DNA of 64,000 nt from Neocallimastix lanati (nom. inval.) (lineage: Eukaryota > Neocallimastigomycota > Neocallimastigomycetes > Neocallimastigales > Neocallimastigaceae): the NCBI GenBank assembly GCA_016946835.1, contig JACVTC010000018.1:1-64000 (forward strand), read 5' to 3'. Both the position numbers and the translations under genes were made by a program. Numbering within the stretch: the stretch's first letter is position 1; each line of letters opens with the position of its first letter. Shown piece after piece: positions 34,430-48,075 of this stretch. The notes under the pieces are model-generated. The model was given only the letters and a program-made list of their open reading frames with translations. It did not search any database and was not told the DNA's origin.

Positions 34430-37400
34430 ATGGATATAGTCAATATGAGTTATCAAAAAGAAAGTAAGAATAAGAAAACGGCATTGACCATCTATTTCTT
34501 GATTTTATCCGTTATTTTCTTAATAGCTCCTCTCTCTGTCTTTGGATTAATAAAGTAAATCTAAATTCCTAATATTTTTACCCTTTCTCTCTCTCTCTCT
34601 ATATATATATATATCTATTAATAGTTTATTATTATTATTATTATTATATATATTTTTTTCATTTTTATTTTATATATTTATAAATATAAATATATTTATA
34701 CTTTTTTTTTTAAATGATTTTAATTTTTATATTTTTATTTATAATTTTTTTTCTAATTTTTCTAATTTTTATTATTACTATAATATATTTATTTATTTAT
34801 TATTATTATTTTAACATAATTAAATAATAATAATAATAATAATAACATTATATATATATATATAGATATGGTATTATAAGATTAGATTTTGTGGGGAATT
34901 CCAAGAGAACAAAGGAAATAAGCCCAAAGATAGCTTTCGGTATCTCGGTTCCTTTAGCTATCTTTTGTTGTGTGATGTTACATCAGTTCCATCAGAAGAT
35001 TAATCATCATTTGGTCAACTATCGTCCTATCTTCCTCTGTCAATTAACGGCCATTTGCGCTACGATTTATATTGTTATTTTACCTGTAATTTTTTTTTCA
35101 TTATTTTAATTAATTATTTAAATTATTTAATTATTTATATATTTTCTATTTTAATAATATATATTGTTTTTAATATTATATATATATCTATATATTTTTT
35201 AAATTTTTTAATTCTTTTTGTTATTCATTTTTTTTTAAAAAAAAAATATTTAAATATATAAAATATTAAAACTAATCAATACTAATTATCATTATTATAT
35301 TAAATTATATTTTATTATATTATATTGTATTATATTATATATACATTATATTTTGTTATATATTGTATTAAATTTTATATATTATATTATTTTATATTTA
35401 TATATATATATTTATATTTATATATATATAAAGATTCTTTTATCATACAGTGAAATTTTATTCGGTGAATATCGTCATATCATCACCTTGGGTTTTACCC
35501 TTATCTTTGCTCCAATGGCTATGCTTGCTAATTTGTCGAGATACGTCAAGCTTTACCTCCTCAATAAGAGAGATATTAGTAGAATAAGATTGTACAGCAA
35601 TAAACAGGGCATTGGAATTTTCGGAAAAAGTTCCAATTTTGAGCCAAATGATTATCTGAGACGTATCAATAAATTGGTAAGTCGTCAGATCACCGTCACC
35701 CTCTTCGTTTGCCCTTACTTAATCCTTCTCATCTGGGGTATGCTTGTTCTCTGGGTTCAGAAGAAAAATAATATTGAAAATAGTTTGATAACCTTCTCCC
35801 CTATCATCTTAATCACTATCGTCACCAATTTCATTATTCCTTACATCTTCATCAGCCTCTATTATACTCTGAATTTAGTAAATAAATTGGATATCATCTT
35901 AAGTTTCTTCTCTCTTCTCATAGGAACCAGCCTCTATGCCTTAACTTTATTCAAAATCAACGGTCATCCTGGATTGAGTGGAGTTCAGAGTTCTTCCCTC
36001 TTCTTCATCATCCCTCCCTTTTTCGCCTTTTGTGCGGTCATCTGTATCCCTTTGATCGAGGTCTTCCTCTCCAACAAAAAATTGAAGAATAAAAAAATGA
36101 TAAGTAAAAAGGAATTCGTTAAACTTCTTTTGGGTAGTCGTTATATCGATTCTTTAAAGTCTACCGCTGTTAAATGTTACTGCGTGGAAATCGTCCTCTT
36201 CTGGGATATGCATCTGAAATTAATGAAATTGGTTATGGAAACCATCAATAACAATAAAAAGGATCATTTAATCGATGCCAGCGGCTCCTCTGATGAAAAG
36301 GCCATCGACATCAAACAGGGTGGCCTTCCCTGTAATACTATCTCTTCCCCTATGCCTTCCAACTATGACCTCCTATTGAGCTTAAATAAAAATATTTTTG
36401 GTAGCGGTAATGACACCATCCTTTATGCCGGCTGCGGTAACTCCAATCCTAATGATATTAATAAATTAAATAATAGATATGCCACCAGCACAGGATCCCT
36501 CAATAACCATCTGGAGGAAAGAACTTTTTTAACTTCCCCATTATCCTTTTATGGAAATGAACATGGAAATGGAATTAGAACAAGAGGTAGAGCCAACAGT
36601 TCTGATACTTTAAATACGAATTCCACAACCATTACTACTACTACTACTAATAATATTAATAATAATAATAATAGTGATGGTTCTTATAGTAATAATAATA
36701 ATAATATTAATAATGAGGATACAACACTTTCTGTATCCCTTTCCACTAATAGTAATGATATTCCTCCAAGACCTTCACCACCCTACGGCCCTAGACCTTT
36801 CTATTCTGGTCATAAAAATGAAGGCTCCCTCTCTCAATACTCCTATACTATGGGTAATGGCTACTCAGAATCCAATGCTAGTGAAATGGCAAGTCTACTC
36901 TATCATTCAGATACCCAATATAACAGTCATAGTCTTCATGAAAAAGATAAAAATTATCCTTTATCTCAATCTCAATCTCAATCTCAATCTCATTTTCAAT
37001 TTCATTCTCAATCTTCCTTTAATAATTCTTCTCCATCTCATGCTCCATCTCATACTAAATCTCATGCTTATTCACGTAGTAGGACGTCCTCCTCTGCTAC
37101 CTTAGTAAATAATTTAACCCTCTCCAGTAATCGTCCTGGTCATATCAGAAATAATAGTCTGAAAAATAGTAACACTGAAATCTACTATGAACTCTTCAAT
37201 ATCGATCCCGAGCATGTCGAGTTACCTATGGAGCTCTGGAATGACTACAAAAATCTATACTATTCCTTCGTCTCCGATCGAAGTCTTGCCACGGTCAATC
37301 TCGATACGGAGACCGTCACCCGAATCAATCGATCCCTTCAGCATAATAACTATACCATCGATATGTTTTTCCCAGTCATTGCCGAGACTGTCGACCTCAT

Positions 37401-37437
37401 CTATCAAAACTTATATCCAAAACTTCTAATGAAGTAG
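34430..37437 (+). CDS. Seven-transmembrane receptor-like protein with C-terminal RGS domain
   Basis: Exons 34430-34554, 34866-35085 and 35434-37437 (introns GTAAAT..TATAG and GTAATT..AAAG, frames preserved) give 782 residues. Residues about 15-330 contain seven or eight membrane segments, for example TIYFLILSVIFLIAPLSVFG, VTLFVCPYLILLIWGMLVLW and SLFFIIPPFFAFCAVICIP. From about 342 an RGS domain starts (YIDSLKSTAVKCYCVEIVLF). After a 310-residue Ser/Asn/Gln/His-rich insert it finishes (NLYYSFVSDRSLATVNLDTE ... FFPVIAETVDLIYQNLYPKL). RGS domains speed GTP hydrolysis by G-alpha. 7TM-RGS proteins are known in fungi, plants (AtRGS1) and amoebae. The ligand is unknown. It would act at a cell membrane as receptor and signal terminator in one chain. 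The ATG at 34445 is an alternative start. Confidence 0.85.
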
Positions 37438-38149
37438 AAATGGAAAAAAAAAAAAATGGAAAAAAAAATGGAAGGAAATAATATATATAATATTATAAAT
37501 TTGAAAATAAATATATATAATATATATTAATATATATTTAAAAATAAAAAAAAAAAAAAAAAAAATTTTTTTTTCTTCTTTAATAAAATGTTTAAAGATT
37601 AAGAAATAATTATTTAAAAAACTATTCATAATATATTTAAAAAAAAAAAAAAAAATAGAAATTATTTAAAATAATTATTTAAAAAAAAAAATATTCATAA
37701 TATATTTAATATATTTAATAAAAAAAATAGACATTATTTATAAAAAAAAAATAATTAAAAAAAAAAAAAATAATTATTTAAAAAATAAAAAATATTAAAA
37801 AAAAAAAAGGAATTTTTTTATTTTATTCTCTATTTTAGATCATTAAACGAATTTTAATATTTTTTATTCTCTAATTTAGATCATTAAACGAATGTTAATA
37901 TTTAGAAATTTAAAATATATAATTTATTTTTATATATTTTAAGTTATATTAATAATAATAAAAATATAATTTAAAAAATAAAATAAAATATTAAAAAAAA
38001 AAAAAAATATTTATTTCATAAAAAAAAATATATATTTATTTCATAAAAAAAAAAAATAATAAATAAATAATAAATTTAATAAATATATAAAGAAATACAT
38101 AAATAAAATTAATTAATATTAAAAAAAAAATTGAAATAATTATTTTTTT
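37438..38149. other. AT-rich downstream region
   Basis: Long A-runs (37544-37564, 37639-37655 and others) and two copies of ctaatttagatcattaaacga-like sequence near 37832 and 37872. No gene is seen. Confidence 0.6.
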
Positions 38150-40075
<1,926 letters not shown>

Positions 40076-40213
40076 TTATTTATCTTTAATTGTATAATAT
40101 TACATTAAGATTAATTATATGAAAATATAAATAGAAAATAATGATATTTTTATTTATTTGTAATTTCCTATTCTATAATTCTATTGGATAATTCTAATAA
40201 TTATATGTTAACA
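40076..40213 (-). repeat. 3' LTR of copia element 2
   Basis: It matches 42908-43054 with substitutions and small indels. It is directly preceded (minus strand) by the G-rich polypurine tract at 40214-40226. Confidence 0.75.
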
Positions 40214-40235
40214 TTCCCCCTCAAATCTAATATCT

Positions 40236-41490
40236 TCATTGATGGATGTTTGATTTGTTATAATTATTATGATCGGGGATAAATTCTTTAAGTAAACTTT
40301 CCCTAAATTTTCTCAATTTAGTCCCATTAAGGTATTTCGTAAATCCATTAGCTATATTCCTTTCAGATTTAATAAATTCTAGCTTTACCTTATTTTCTTT
40401 TATTAGATCTCTTATATGATGATATTTTATATCAATACGCTTCGACTCTGGGTTGATAGATTGATTTTGGCAATTATAGATTGCCGCTTTGTTTTCCACA
40501 TAAATGGAAATGAATTGGTTATTGATACCTAATTCTTTCATTACATTCATGCACCATAATCTATATTCAGCTTTAGCTGTGAAAGTAGCCACGCAATGCT
40601 GAAGTTTTGACTGCCAACTTGTAGGTAAATTCCCTAGTGTTATCAAAAAACCTGACGTTGATTTCCTTGTTATTGCATCACCTCCGTAATCAGCATCAGT
40701 GTACCCCTTTAGAGTGCTATCACCTGATAGTTTTATTCGGTAGTTCTTAGTTCCCTTGAGGTATTTGAAAATTTTCTCCTCGTTCATCCAATCTTCAAGT
40801 GTCGGATTTTTATTTTTTCTTGCAGCTCTGTTTACTTAAAACACAATTTTGGGCCTTGTACAGATCGCCAGGTAGAGATGATTGCCTATTTATGGCGCCT
40901 CTGTATGGTGTTTCGTCAAATTTTTTAGATTTTAATTCATGATTTTTCAATTGGCTTTAAGTTATTAGTTGGTTTACATTTTCCTAATTTAAATTTCTTT
41001 AGTAGTTCATTAATATAATTTTCCTAATTGATGCATTAAGCAGCCGTTGCTATACTTCTCGAACTTAATTCCAATAATGAAATCTAATTCTCCAATGTCT
41101 TTAATGCTAAAATTAATTTTTAATTTGCTCTTTTACTTTAAGTATTTCATTATCTATATTTAAATAATAATTTATCATCGACATATACTGCTATAATACA
41201 TATGATATTGTTATAGCTGTTCTTTCTAATCTAGATGCCAAGTTCACTTATGAGTCGACTGAAGTTTATACCAAGTAGATCATTGTTTAATTTTTCATTC
41301 CAGGTTCTACATGCTTGCTTTAGTCCGTATATGGCTTTATTTAATTTCTAAAAAAAAATATTGTTATAAGAGGGATAACCCTTTGGTGCTTTCATTATAT
41401 AATTCTTCTTTTATTTCGGCGTTGAGGTAAAAGACATCAATCAATGTCTATTTGGTCAATTTTGAACCTTTTATGTCATGCGATTGATAT
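40236..41490 (-). pseudogene. Copia RT/RNase H remnant
   Basis: The clean part, 40236-40787 (183 residues), is RNase H: GYTDADYGGD, SGFLITLGN, FTAKAEYRLW, IYVENKAAIY and the IKYHHIRD end. Upstream, to about 41490, RT blocks are still legible but crossed by stops and shifts, such as KAIYGLKQAC near 41310 and a YLNAEI-type block near 41425. A family Ser/Ala change in the usual ASTAKAEY motif reads ATFTAKAEY. It is not functional. Confidence 0.85.
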
Positions 41491-41499
41491 TATTATTCT

Positions 41500-42066
41500 C
41501 AACGAATAATAATATCTATTGCTTCTAGAAATAGTGATACTGAAAAAGTTAAATTATTAATCGATTATGCCACTAAAAATAGAATTAGATTGAAATTAAA
41601 TAATAGAGAATCGTATTTAGAATTTTATCCACTCTTAATTATCGCTATAGATAATGATACTGAAACGGCTCAATTATTAATAGATTATATCACAAAAAAT
41701 AAAAATGGATTGGAATTAAACGGTAAACCCTACAATAATTGTACTCCAATTACTTTGATAATGTGTCATAATAATCTTGAAATATTCAAAATTTTAATGG
41801 AGTATTCTTTAAAAAAAAAAGGAATAAAATTAATAATTGATGAAAATGACATTAAAGAAGAAATTTCCAAAAATAAATATGATATTAATTATCATTTAAA
41901 GAATATTACAGAAATTGATTCCGAAATTTTGAAATTAATAAATTTATATAGAAATAAAAATAAAATTAAAGTAATATTTAGTGATAATAGTTACTTTATA
42001 AAAGTATTTAATGAACTTAATATAAAAAAAGGAAAAGACGAAGAATTAAAAGACAGAAAAAACTAG
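41500..42066 (+). pseudogene. Ankyrin-repeat gene fragment within the copia element
   Basis: The frame is open from about 41500 without a proper start and ends with TAG at 42064. Two or three ankyrin-like units are visible (KVKLLIDYATKN, YPLLIIAIDNDTETAQLLID, NLEIFKILMEYSLKK), then a Lys/Asn-rich tail. The 5' end is abrupt at the junction with the reverse-oriented RT remnant, so the N-terminal part of the host gene is missing. Ankyrin repeats mediate protein binding. Expression would need a fortuitous promoter. Confidence 0.6.
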
Positions 42067-42354
42067 TTTTGGTAATACTTTAATAAAATATTTTAAAAAA
42101 ATAAAATAATAATAATAATAATAAAATACTAATTTCCTAATTCATGATTATAAATAACATATAATTCAGATATTAAAAAAATAGTTTATAAAATTTTTTA
42201 CTTATTATATCAATTAATTTGTGATTAAAATTATATCTTATAAATATAATAATTTTAAATATAAATATAAAAGAAAATAATTGTTTAAAAAGTAATATAT
42301 ATTAATTAATAACAAAAATTATTTTAATAAAGTTTAAAGTTTAACATATAACAA

Positions 42355-42386
<32 letters not shown>

Positions 42387-42907
42387 AGATAAATAAACAA
42401 AAATACTAAATTTGATATAAATAAAAGTATATATATATATACTTACTTTTATTAATGAATTTAAATATTTTTTAAAAATTTATTATTTTTTTTGTTTTAA
42501 TTAATAAATATGGAATTAGAAAATATTAAAAATATATTATTAATAATAAAATAAAATTATTCATTCAATTCAATAAATAAAGAAATTTTAAATATTTAGA
42601 GTATTATTTTTTATTTATTGTGCAAAAAAAAAATAATTCATTTAGAAATGAAATATCAATAACAAGAATAAAGATAGAGATACTATAATCAGGACCTATT
42701 TTATAAAATTTAATTTATAAAAATTAAAAATTTTATTAATTTATAAAAAGAATTAAAATATTATATATATATATTTAATTAATATATAAATATATATTTA
42801 TTGTTAATGTTTAAAATTTTATTTATTTATTTTTATTTATTTATTGGTTGAAGCTAATAAATAAATAAAAATAAATAAAGTTTACTAGTTTCCATATTCA
42901 TTATTTT
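42067..42907. other. AT-rich interior of copia element 2
   Basis: No gene. It contains an (AAAT)n run near 42356 and a hairpin whose arms are aaat-rich (about 42818-42880, loop ggttgaagct). Confidence 0.5.
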
Positions 42908-43054
42908 TTAGCTTTATTTTTCTTAAATTGTGTTATTACATTAAAATAAATTATATATGTAAAAAATATAAATAAATAATAATGAAAATTTTATTTATTT
43001 ATAATTTCCTATTCTATAATTCTATCGGATAATTCTAATAATTATATGTTAACA
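42908..43054 (-). repeat. 5' LTR of copia element 2
   Basis: Partner of 40076-40213. It is flanked on the right by satellite sequence (aaatctgaaaatttatgg). Confidence 0.7.
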
Positions 43055-44000
43055 AAATCTGAAAATTTATGGACTTAAAAAATTTCAATTCAAAATTATT
43101 TTTTCAGGTCAAAAAATTTTTCAAGCATTAAATTTTTTTTAGAACTGAAAAAAAATTTTGTTATTATTATTATTATCGTCATCTTCAGAAACTTTTTATT
43201 ATTTTTGGAACTACTTAACATAGGATTGTAATTCATAAAACTTATTATTATTATTATTGAATTTTTTTGAAACTAAAAAATTTTTGGAACTGAAATTTTT
43301 TCAGACATAAATTATTTTAGAATTGAAAATTTATGAAATTGAAAAATTTTTTTTTGGACTTGAAAAAATAATTTAAGAATTGAAATTTTTTAAAAAACTA
43401 ATATTTTTTGGACCTGAAAAAAAAATTCATTATAATTGTCATCTTCAAAAACTTTTTATTATTTTTGGAACTACTTAAACAAAGGATTATAATTCATAAA
43501 ACTATTACTTTTATTATTATTATTGATTTTTTTGAAACATTTTTTTTTTTTTTTTTGGAATTTAAAATTGTTGGAACTTTAATTTTTTTTAAAAAAGAAC
43601 TTTTGAAACTAAAAAAAAAAAAATTATTATTATTGTCATCTTCGGATACTTTTTATTATTTTGGAACTACTTAATGTAGGATTGTAATTTATAAAACTAT
43701 TATTATTATTATTATTATTAAATTTTTTGGAAATAAAACTTTTTTTTTTTTTTTGGAATTAAATTTCTTTTGGAACTGAAACTATATACCTAATATAATT
43801 TATTTTGTTTTTTTTTTGAAACTATTAAACATAGGATTGTAATTTATAATTTATAATTTTTATTGAATTTTTTTTTAGAACTGAAATTACTTAAACTGAA
43901 ATATTTTGGAATTGAAATTTTTTTTTTTTTTGGAACTGAAATTTTTTTTTTTTGGAACTGAAAATTGATAGACTTAAAAATTTCAATTCAAAATTATATT
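43055..44000. repeat. Satellite array, right part
   Basis: The same composite unit as 38150-40075. The taggattg-type block appears near 43212, 43484, 43677 and 43831, again with (ATT)n, ggaactgaaatttt and T-run segments. Confidence 0.75.
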
Positions 44001-44003
44001 TTT

Positions 44004-44069
44004 GGGTGGTAAGGTGGAATCGATTGACCCCAGGGTATACGCGTTGACCATTAACCCGATCTAACAGAG
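44004..44069 (-). ncRNA. GC-rich island with tRNA-like motifs (relic?)
   Basis: On the minus strand the stretch contains ttaatggtcaacgcg (D-arm/A-box-like) and aatcgattccacc (T-arm/B-box-like), about 30 bases apart. The space is too short for a normal anticodon arm and the acceptor ends do not pair, so a working tRNA is unlikely. It could be a tRNA-derived relic or the head of a SINE. Confidence 0.25.
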
Positions 44070-44936
44070 TTTTTTTCTTCATGATGATATAAAATAGAAA
44101 TAAAAACTCTAATTAATAATAAATTTAATTAAGAAATGTAGTAAAAGCATAAATTTATGTATTAATCTAGTTTTTATTGTATTTATATTAAAATTAATTT
44201 ATATATTTTTATTATTTAATTTAATAATTAATAGTAAATAATTATAACTAGAAATAGTTTAGTTCTCTATCCATGAATAATACATACTAAATTACAGTAA
44301 TTCTTTAGATTAAAGTATAAAAATAAATATTAGTTTTAGGAATAAATGTTAGTTTGCATTTTAAATAATGATATGTAGATGTAATTCTTCTAAATAAATA
44401 AATTTTAAATAAAATAATTTTTATAAAACACATTAATAATTTCCCCATTTAAAAAGAACCGAACCTGAACTTTATCATTCATTTAATATTAATTTTTTTT
44501 ATTAATATATAAATTTAAGTTAATGGTTCATATATAACAAATATTGATTTAGAAATAATAATATAAAAATATTAATAATTCATATATTTAAATAATAATA
44601 ATAATAAAAATTAAAAAGGTCAATAAAAAATAAAATATTTTTATATAATTTTTTTTTGACAATCATGTTATAAGGAAAATGATAAATAATAAATGTTAAA
44701 GTATTTTATTAATATTTTTTTTAAATAAATAAATCTATATAATTGTTAAAGTATTTTAAATAAATTATGTTATTCTATTTACTTAATAAATAGAATAACA
44801 TAATTAATTATAAATGTAATTCAATTTTGATACCCCAAGATTATGATTTACCAAATACACCAATATATAATAATTAACAATTTTATTTTAATAGTTATCG
44901 CTAAAACTACAAAGCGAAGATATTTTAATAGTTAAT

Positions 44937-44972
<36 letters not shown>

Positions 44973-45049
44973 TATAATAATTATAATAACAATAATAATA
45001 ATAATAATTTTTATTCATTTTTATTCAATATTAATTAAATTTTTTTTTA

Positions 45050-45085
<36 letters not shown>

Positions 45086-45663
45086 AAAATTTTCATACAA
45101 CATTCATAACTATGTACTTTGTTGTTTTTATTTTTACTTAACTATTTCAATAGTTTAAAAAAAAATAGTATTTATATATAACCAAAACACATAATTATAT
45201 ATATATTCAGTTTACTATTAAATAAAATAAAGATATAACTTTAATAATATTTATATTACAATAAAATATTTACAAAATTGTATAAATGTTTATTTATCTA
45301 TTTATCTATTTAATATTATTTATTGATATTTTAGTTTTTGGTTTTGTATTATATTTAATTTCCACCTACATTTTATTTTTTATATCTTTTTCAATGCTAA
45401 ATTTATTTAAATAATACTAATTATTGATTATATTTTTCGTTTTAATAATATTCTTATTATTAGCATTTAAAAAAAAAAAAATAAAAATAAAAATTATTTC
45501 TTTGAATCAAATTACACTATTAATACCAAGGATTTTTTTTTTAATTTTAATACACTATTTAATACTTTTATCATGAAAACTTTAAAATTTAAAATTTAAT
45601 CTTCCGCCCTGGTAGGTTAAACCTTATACGTTAAATTAAAAATGAGATAATTATTATTTACTA

Positions 45664-45700
<37 letters not shown>

Positions 45701-46037
45701 TATTTTATTATTATTATTATTATTATTATTATAATTATAATTATTATTATTACTATTGTAAAATAATAAGAAATAAATTTCTTAATATATAAGCCACATT
45801 GTAAAGGTATAAAAACAAAATTTTAATAAATATTGAGTAGAAAAATTTTTTATCAAAGAAAAAGTTTGTTTATTCATACCATATTAATATATATATGTGT
45901 ATATAATATAGTAATGTTTCATAATACAACCTAATTTATGTTCAATACTACAAAGAATTTTTATGAATAGTTAATTTTTAAAGCATTTTATTTTTTTTTT
46001 TTTTTTTTTGAAGAAAAAATATATATATATAGTAAGC

Positions 46038-46092
<55 letters not shown>

Positions 46093-46893
46093 GAAAGAAC
46101 ACTAATAATGAACAGTTCATATTTATCAAACAACAAAATATTATAAAAAAAAAAATACTTATATTATTAATATTATTTTTAGATAAATTATTTTGTCTGA
46201 ATCAAATCAAAAACATATATATATATATATATATAATATTTCATCTTTCACGTATATAGCTAAATAAATTTTTTTTGTTTTGTTTTGTTTTATGAGCTTT
46301 TTATTTATGTTTTATTATATATAGTATTTATAAAAATTTTTTAAATTAAATCAATTAAACATTATTATTTTTTTTCAATTAATAATTAAGACAATAGCAT
46401 TAATACTTTTTTTTTTGATAATAAATTATAACAATTTAAGCGTTATAATTAATTTTTTTTAATTAATGAATTATAATAATTTATATAAATATATATAAAA
46501 TAATTATGTCATTATAATATTTATTATATTATCCACAATATCTTTTATTGACATATTATTATTTACAAAATTGAAATGAAATATTGATTTAAAAAAATAA
46601 AAATTGATAAATATAGTATAATTGATAAATATTAATGTTAGTATGATAGATTAAATATAATTATGATATGTTTTAAAATATAGGACATAATATATTAAAA
46701 TAATATAGAAAAAAATAGTATCTGATATTCAAAAAAAAAAAAAAATTAATTGAATATATTTTAGAATAATTTGTTGTTTAATTTAAAAAATATATATAAA
46801 TAAATAAATGAGAATTTAATAAATTATTGATTATAATTATTCTTCCTGAATAAATTATTATTATTTTTTTTATTATCTTTTTTTTTTTTTTTT
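44070..46893. other. AT desert between satellite and TAF13
   Basis: Poly-T runs (45052-45079, 45669-45695), AAT/ATT arrays (44938-45008, 45706-45770, 46032-46089) and a small GC-richer line at 45600-45632. No supported gene. Confidence 0.6.
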
Positions 46894-47456
46894 TTATTGT
46901 TTATCATCTTCTGGTCTATTTGTTAAACGATTCTTTTTTCCCTTTATATTCATTTCTGGTTCTTCAAATAACGTTCTTGCCTTCCTTAAATCTTCTTGCA
47001 TAATTAATAATTCCTTACATCTCGCTAATTTTTTTGGATCCTTTCTTAAAATGTATAGGAAGTCATCGGTAATAATTTTTCCTCGCTTATGACCAACTCT
47101 TGCAACTTTCATACACTTTTATTATTTTATTATAAAAAAAAAATATGATATCATGAATGGTTTAGAATATATTATATAGTTATAAAGTATAATATATGAA
47201 AAAAAAAAAAAAAAAATAATATTTATTTTAATTAAATGTTACATTTAAAAAATAAAAAAATAATTAAAATATATATATATATTTATAAGTATTTTATATT
47301 TATATTTAATTGAAAAATTACAATATCTTGAAGATAATTATTTAAAATATCTTCTAATAATTCAGCAGAATCTTGTCTTGGATTTTGGACATCTCCAAAA
47401 CCATACATTAATAGCTTTATTTCTTTTGTAAATTGATGCTTTCTCTTTTCCTTCAT
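46894..47456 (-). CDS. TAF13: Transcription initiation factor TFIID subunit 13 (TAF13)
   Basis: Two exons on the minus strand, 47456-47322 and 47115-46894, with a 206-bp GTAATT..AAAAG phase-0 intron, give 118 residues; human TAF13 is of similar size. Exon 1 holds the start of the histone fold (EIKLLMYGFGDVQNPRQDS, ELLEDILNNYLQDI). Exon 2 holds the rest (RGKIITDDFLYILRKDPKKL, ARCKELLIMQEDLRKARTLF). In TFIID, TAF13 pairs with TAF11 through this fold and helps place TBP at promoters. The short Lys/Arg/Asp tail ends at a TAA followed by an AT-rich 3' region. A longer TAF13-like start is not visible upstream. Confidence 0.93.
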
Positions 47457-48043
47457 TTTATTATTTGTTTATTTATTTATTATTTCTTTTATTAATTTAT
47501 TTTACTAAAAATATATAATTATAGAGAATTATTAAAGAGGAAAAAAAAAATAAATAATAGCAACAATTTTAATTTTTTAAAATAAAATTTTTTTTATTTA
47601 TGTTAATTTTTATTAAATATTTTTGTGGAAATATTAAAAAATTACTTAATATTTAATATGTTTTTATTTTATTGGTTAATTTTTTTTTTTTTTTTGTATT
47701 TTTTTTACTTATACACATTTAATAATATTTATATGTACGTATATTTTATTTTTATTTTTATTAAATATTTATTAATAATATTATTATATATACATTATTT
47801 TTTTTTATATAATAAAGATTTATAAATCATCATAGTTGAATTCATAATATTATAAAAGTTATACCTTTTCAACTATTTTTTTATTTATCATTAGTTTTTC
47901 TAATATTATATATAAATATTTTTAGTTATTTTTTAATATAAATATTTATTTTTTTTTTTATTATAGAATATAAATTTCTTTTTAATTCCAATTTTATACT
48001 AATAATAAAAAAAATTTTTATTTTTTAAAAAACAAGAAGAAAG

Positions 48044-48070
<27 letters not shown>
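47457..48070. promoter_or_regulatory. Divergent intergenic region TAF13 / ASCC2-like gene
   Basis: About 614 bases of AT-rich DNA separate the two start codons, so both promoters must lie here. A purine/A-run (about 48033-48070) sits directly before the ASCC2 ATG, as is common for highly AT-rich fungi. No specific factor site is recognised. Confidence 0.4.

Positions 48071-48075
<5 letters not shown>

Larger units (their letters stand above)
40076..43054 (-). mobile_element. Deleted Ty1/copia element carrying an ankyrin gene fragment
   Basis: Two short LTRs (about 138 bp at 40076-40213 and about 147 bp at 42908-43054) share a long match (tttcctattctataattcta). Each starts tgttaacatataattatt on the minus strand. 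A polypurine tract (gatttgaggggga) precedes the 3' LTR. Inside, only the RT/RNase H end of pol remains; gag, protease and integrase are absent and their place is taken by a plus-strand ankyrin fragment and AT-rich DNA. The element lies inside the satellite array. Confidence 0.7.
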
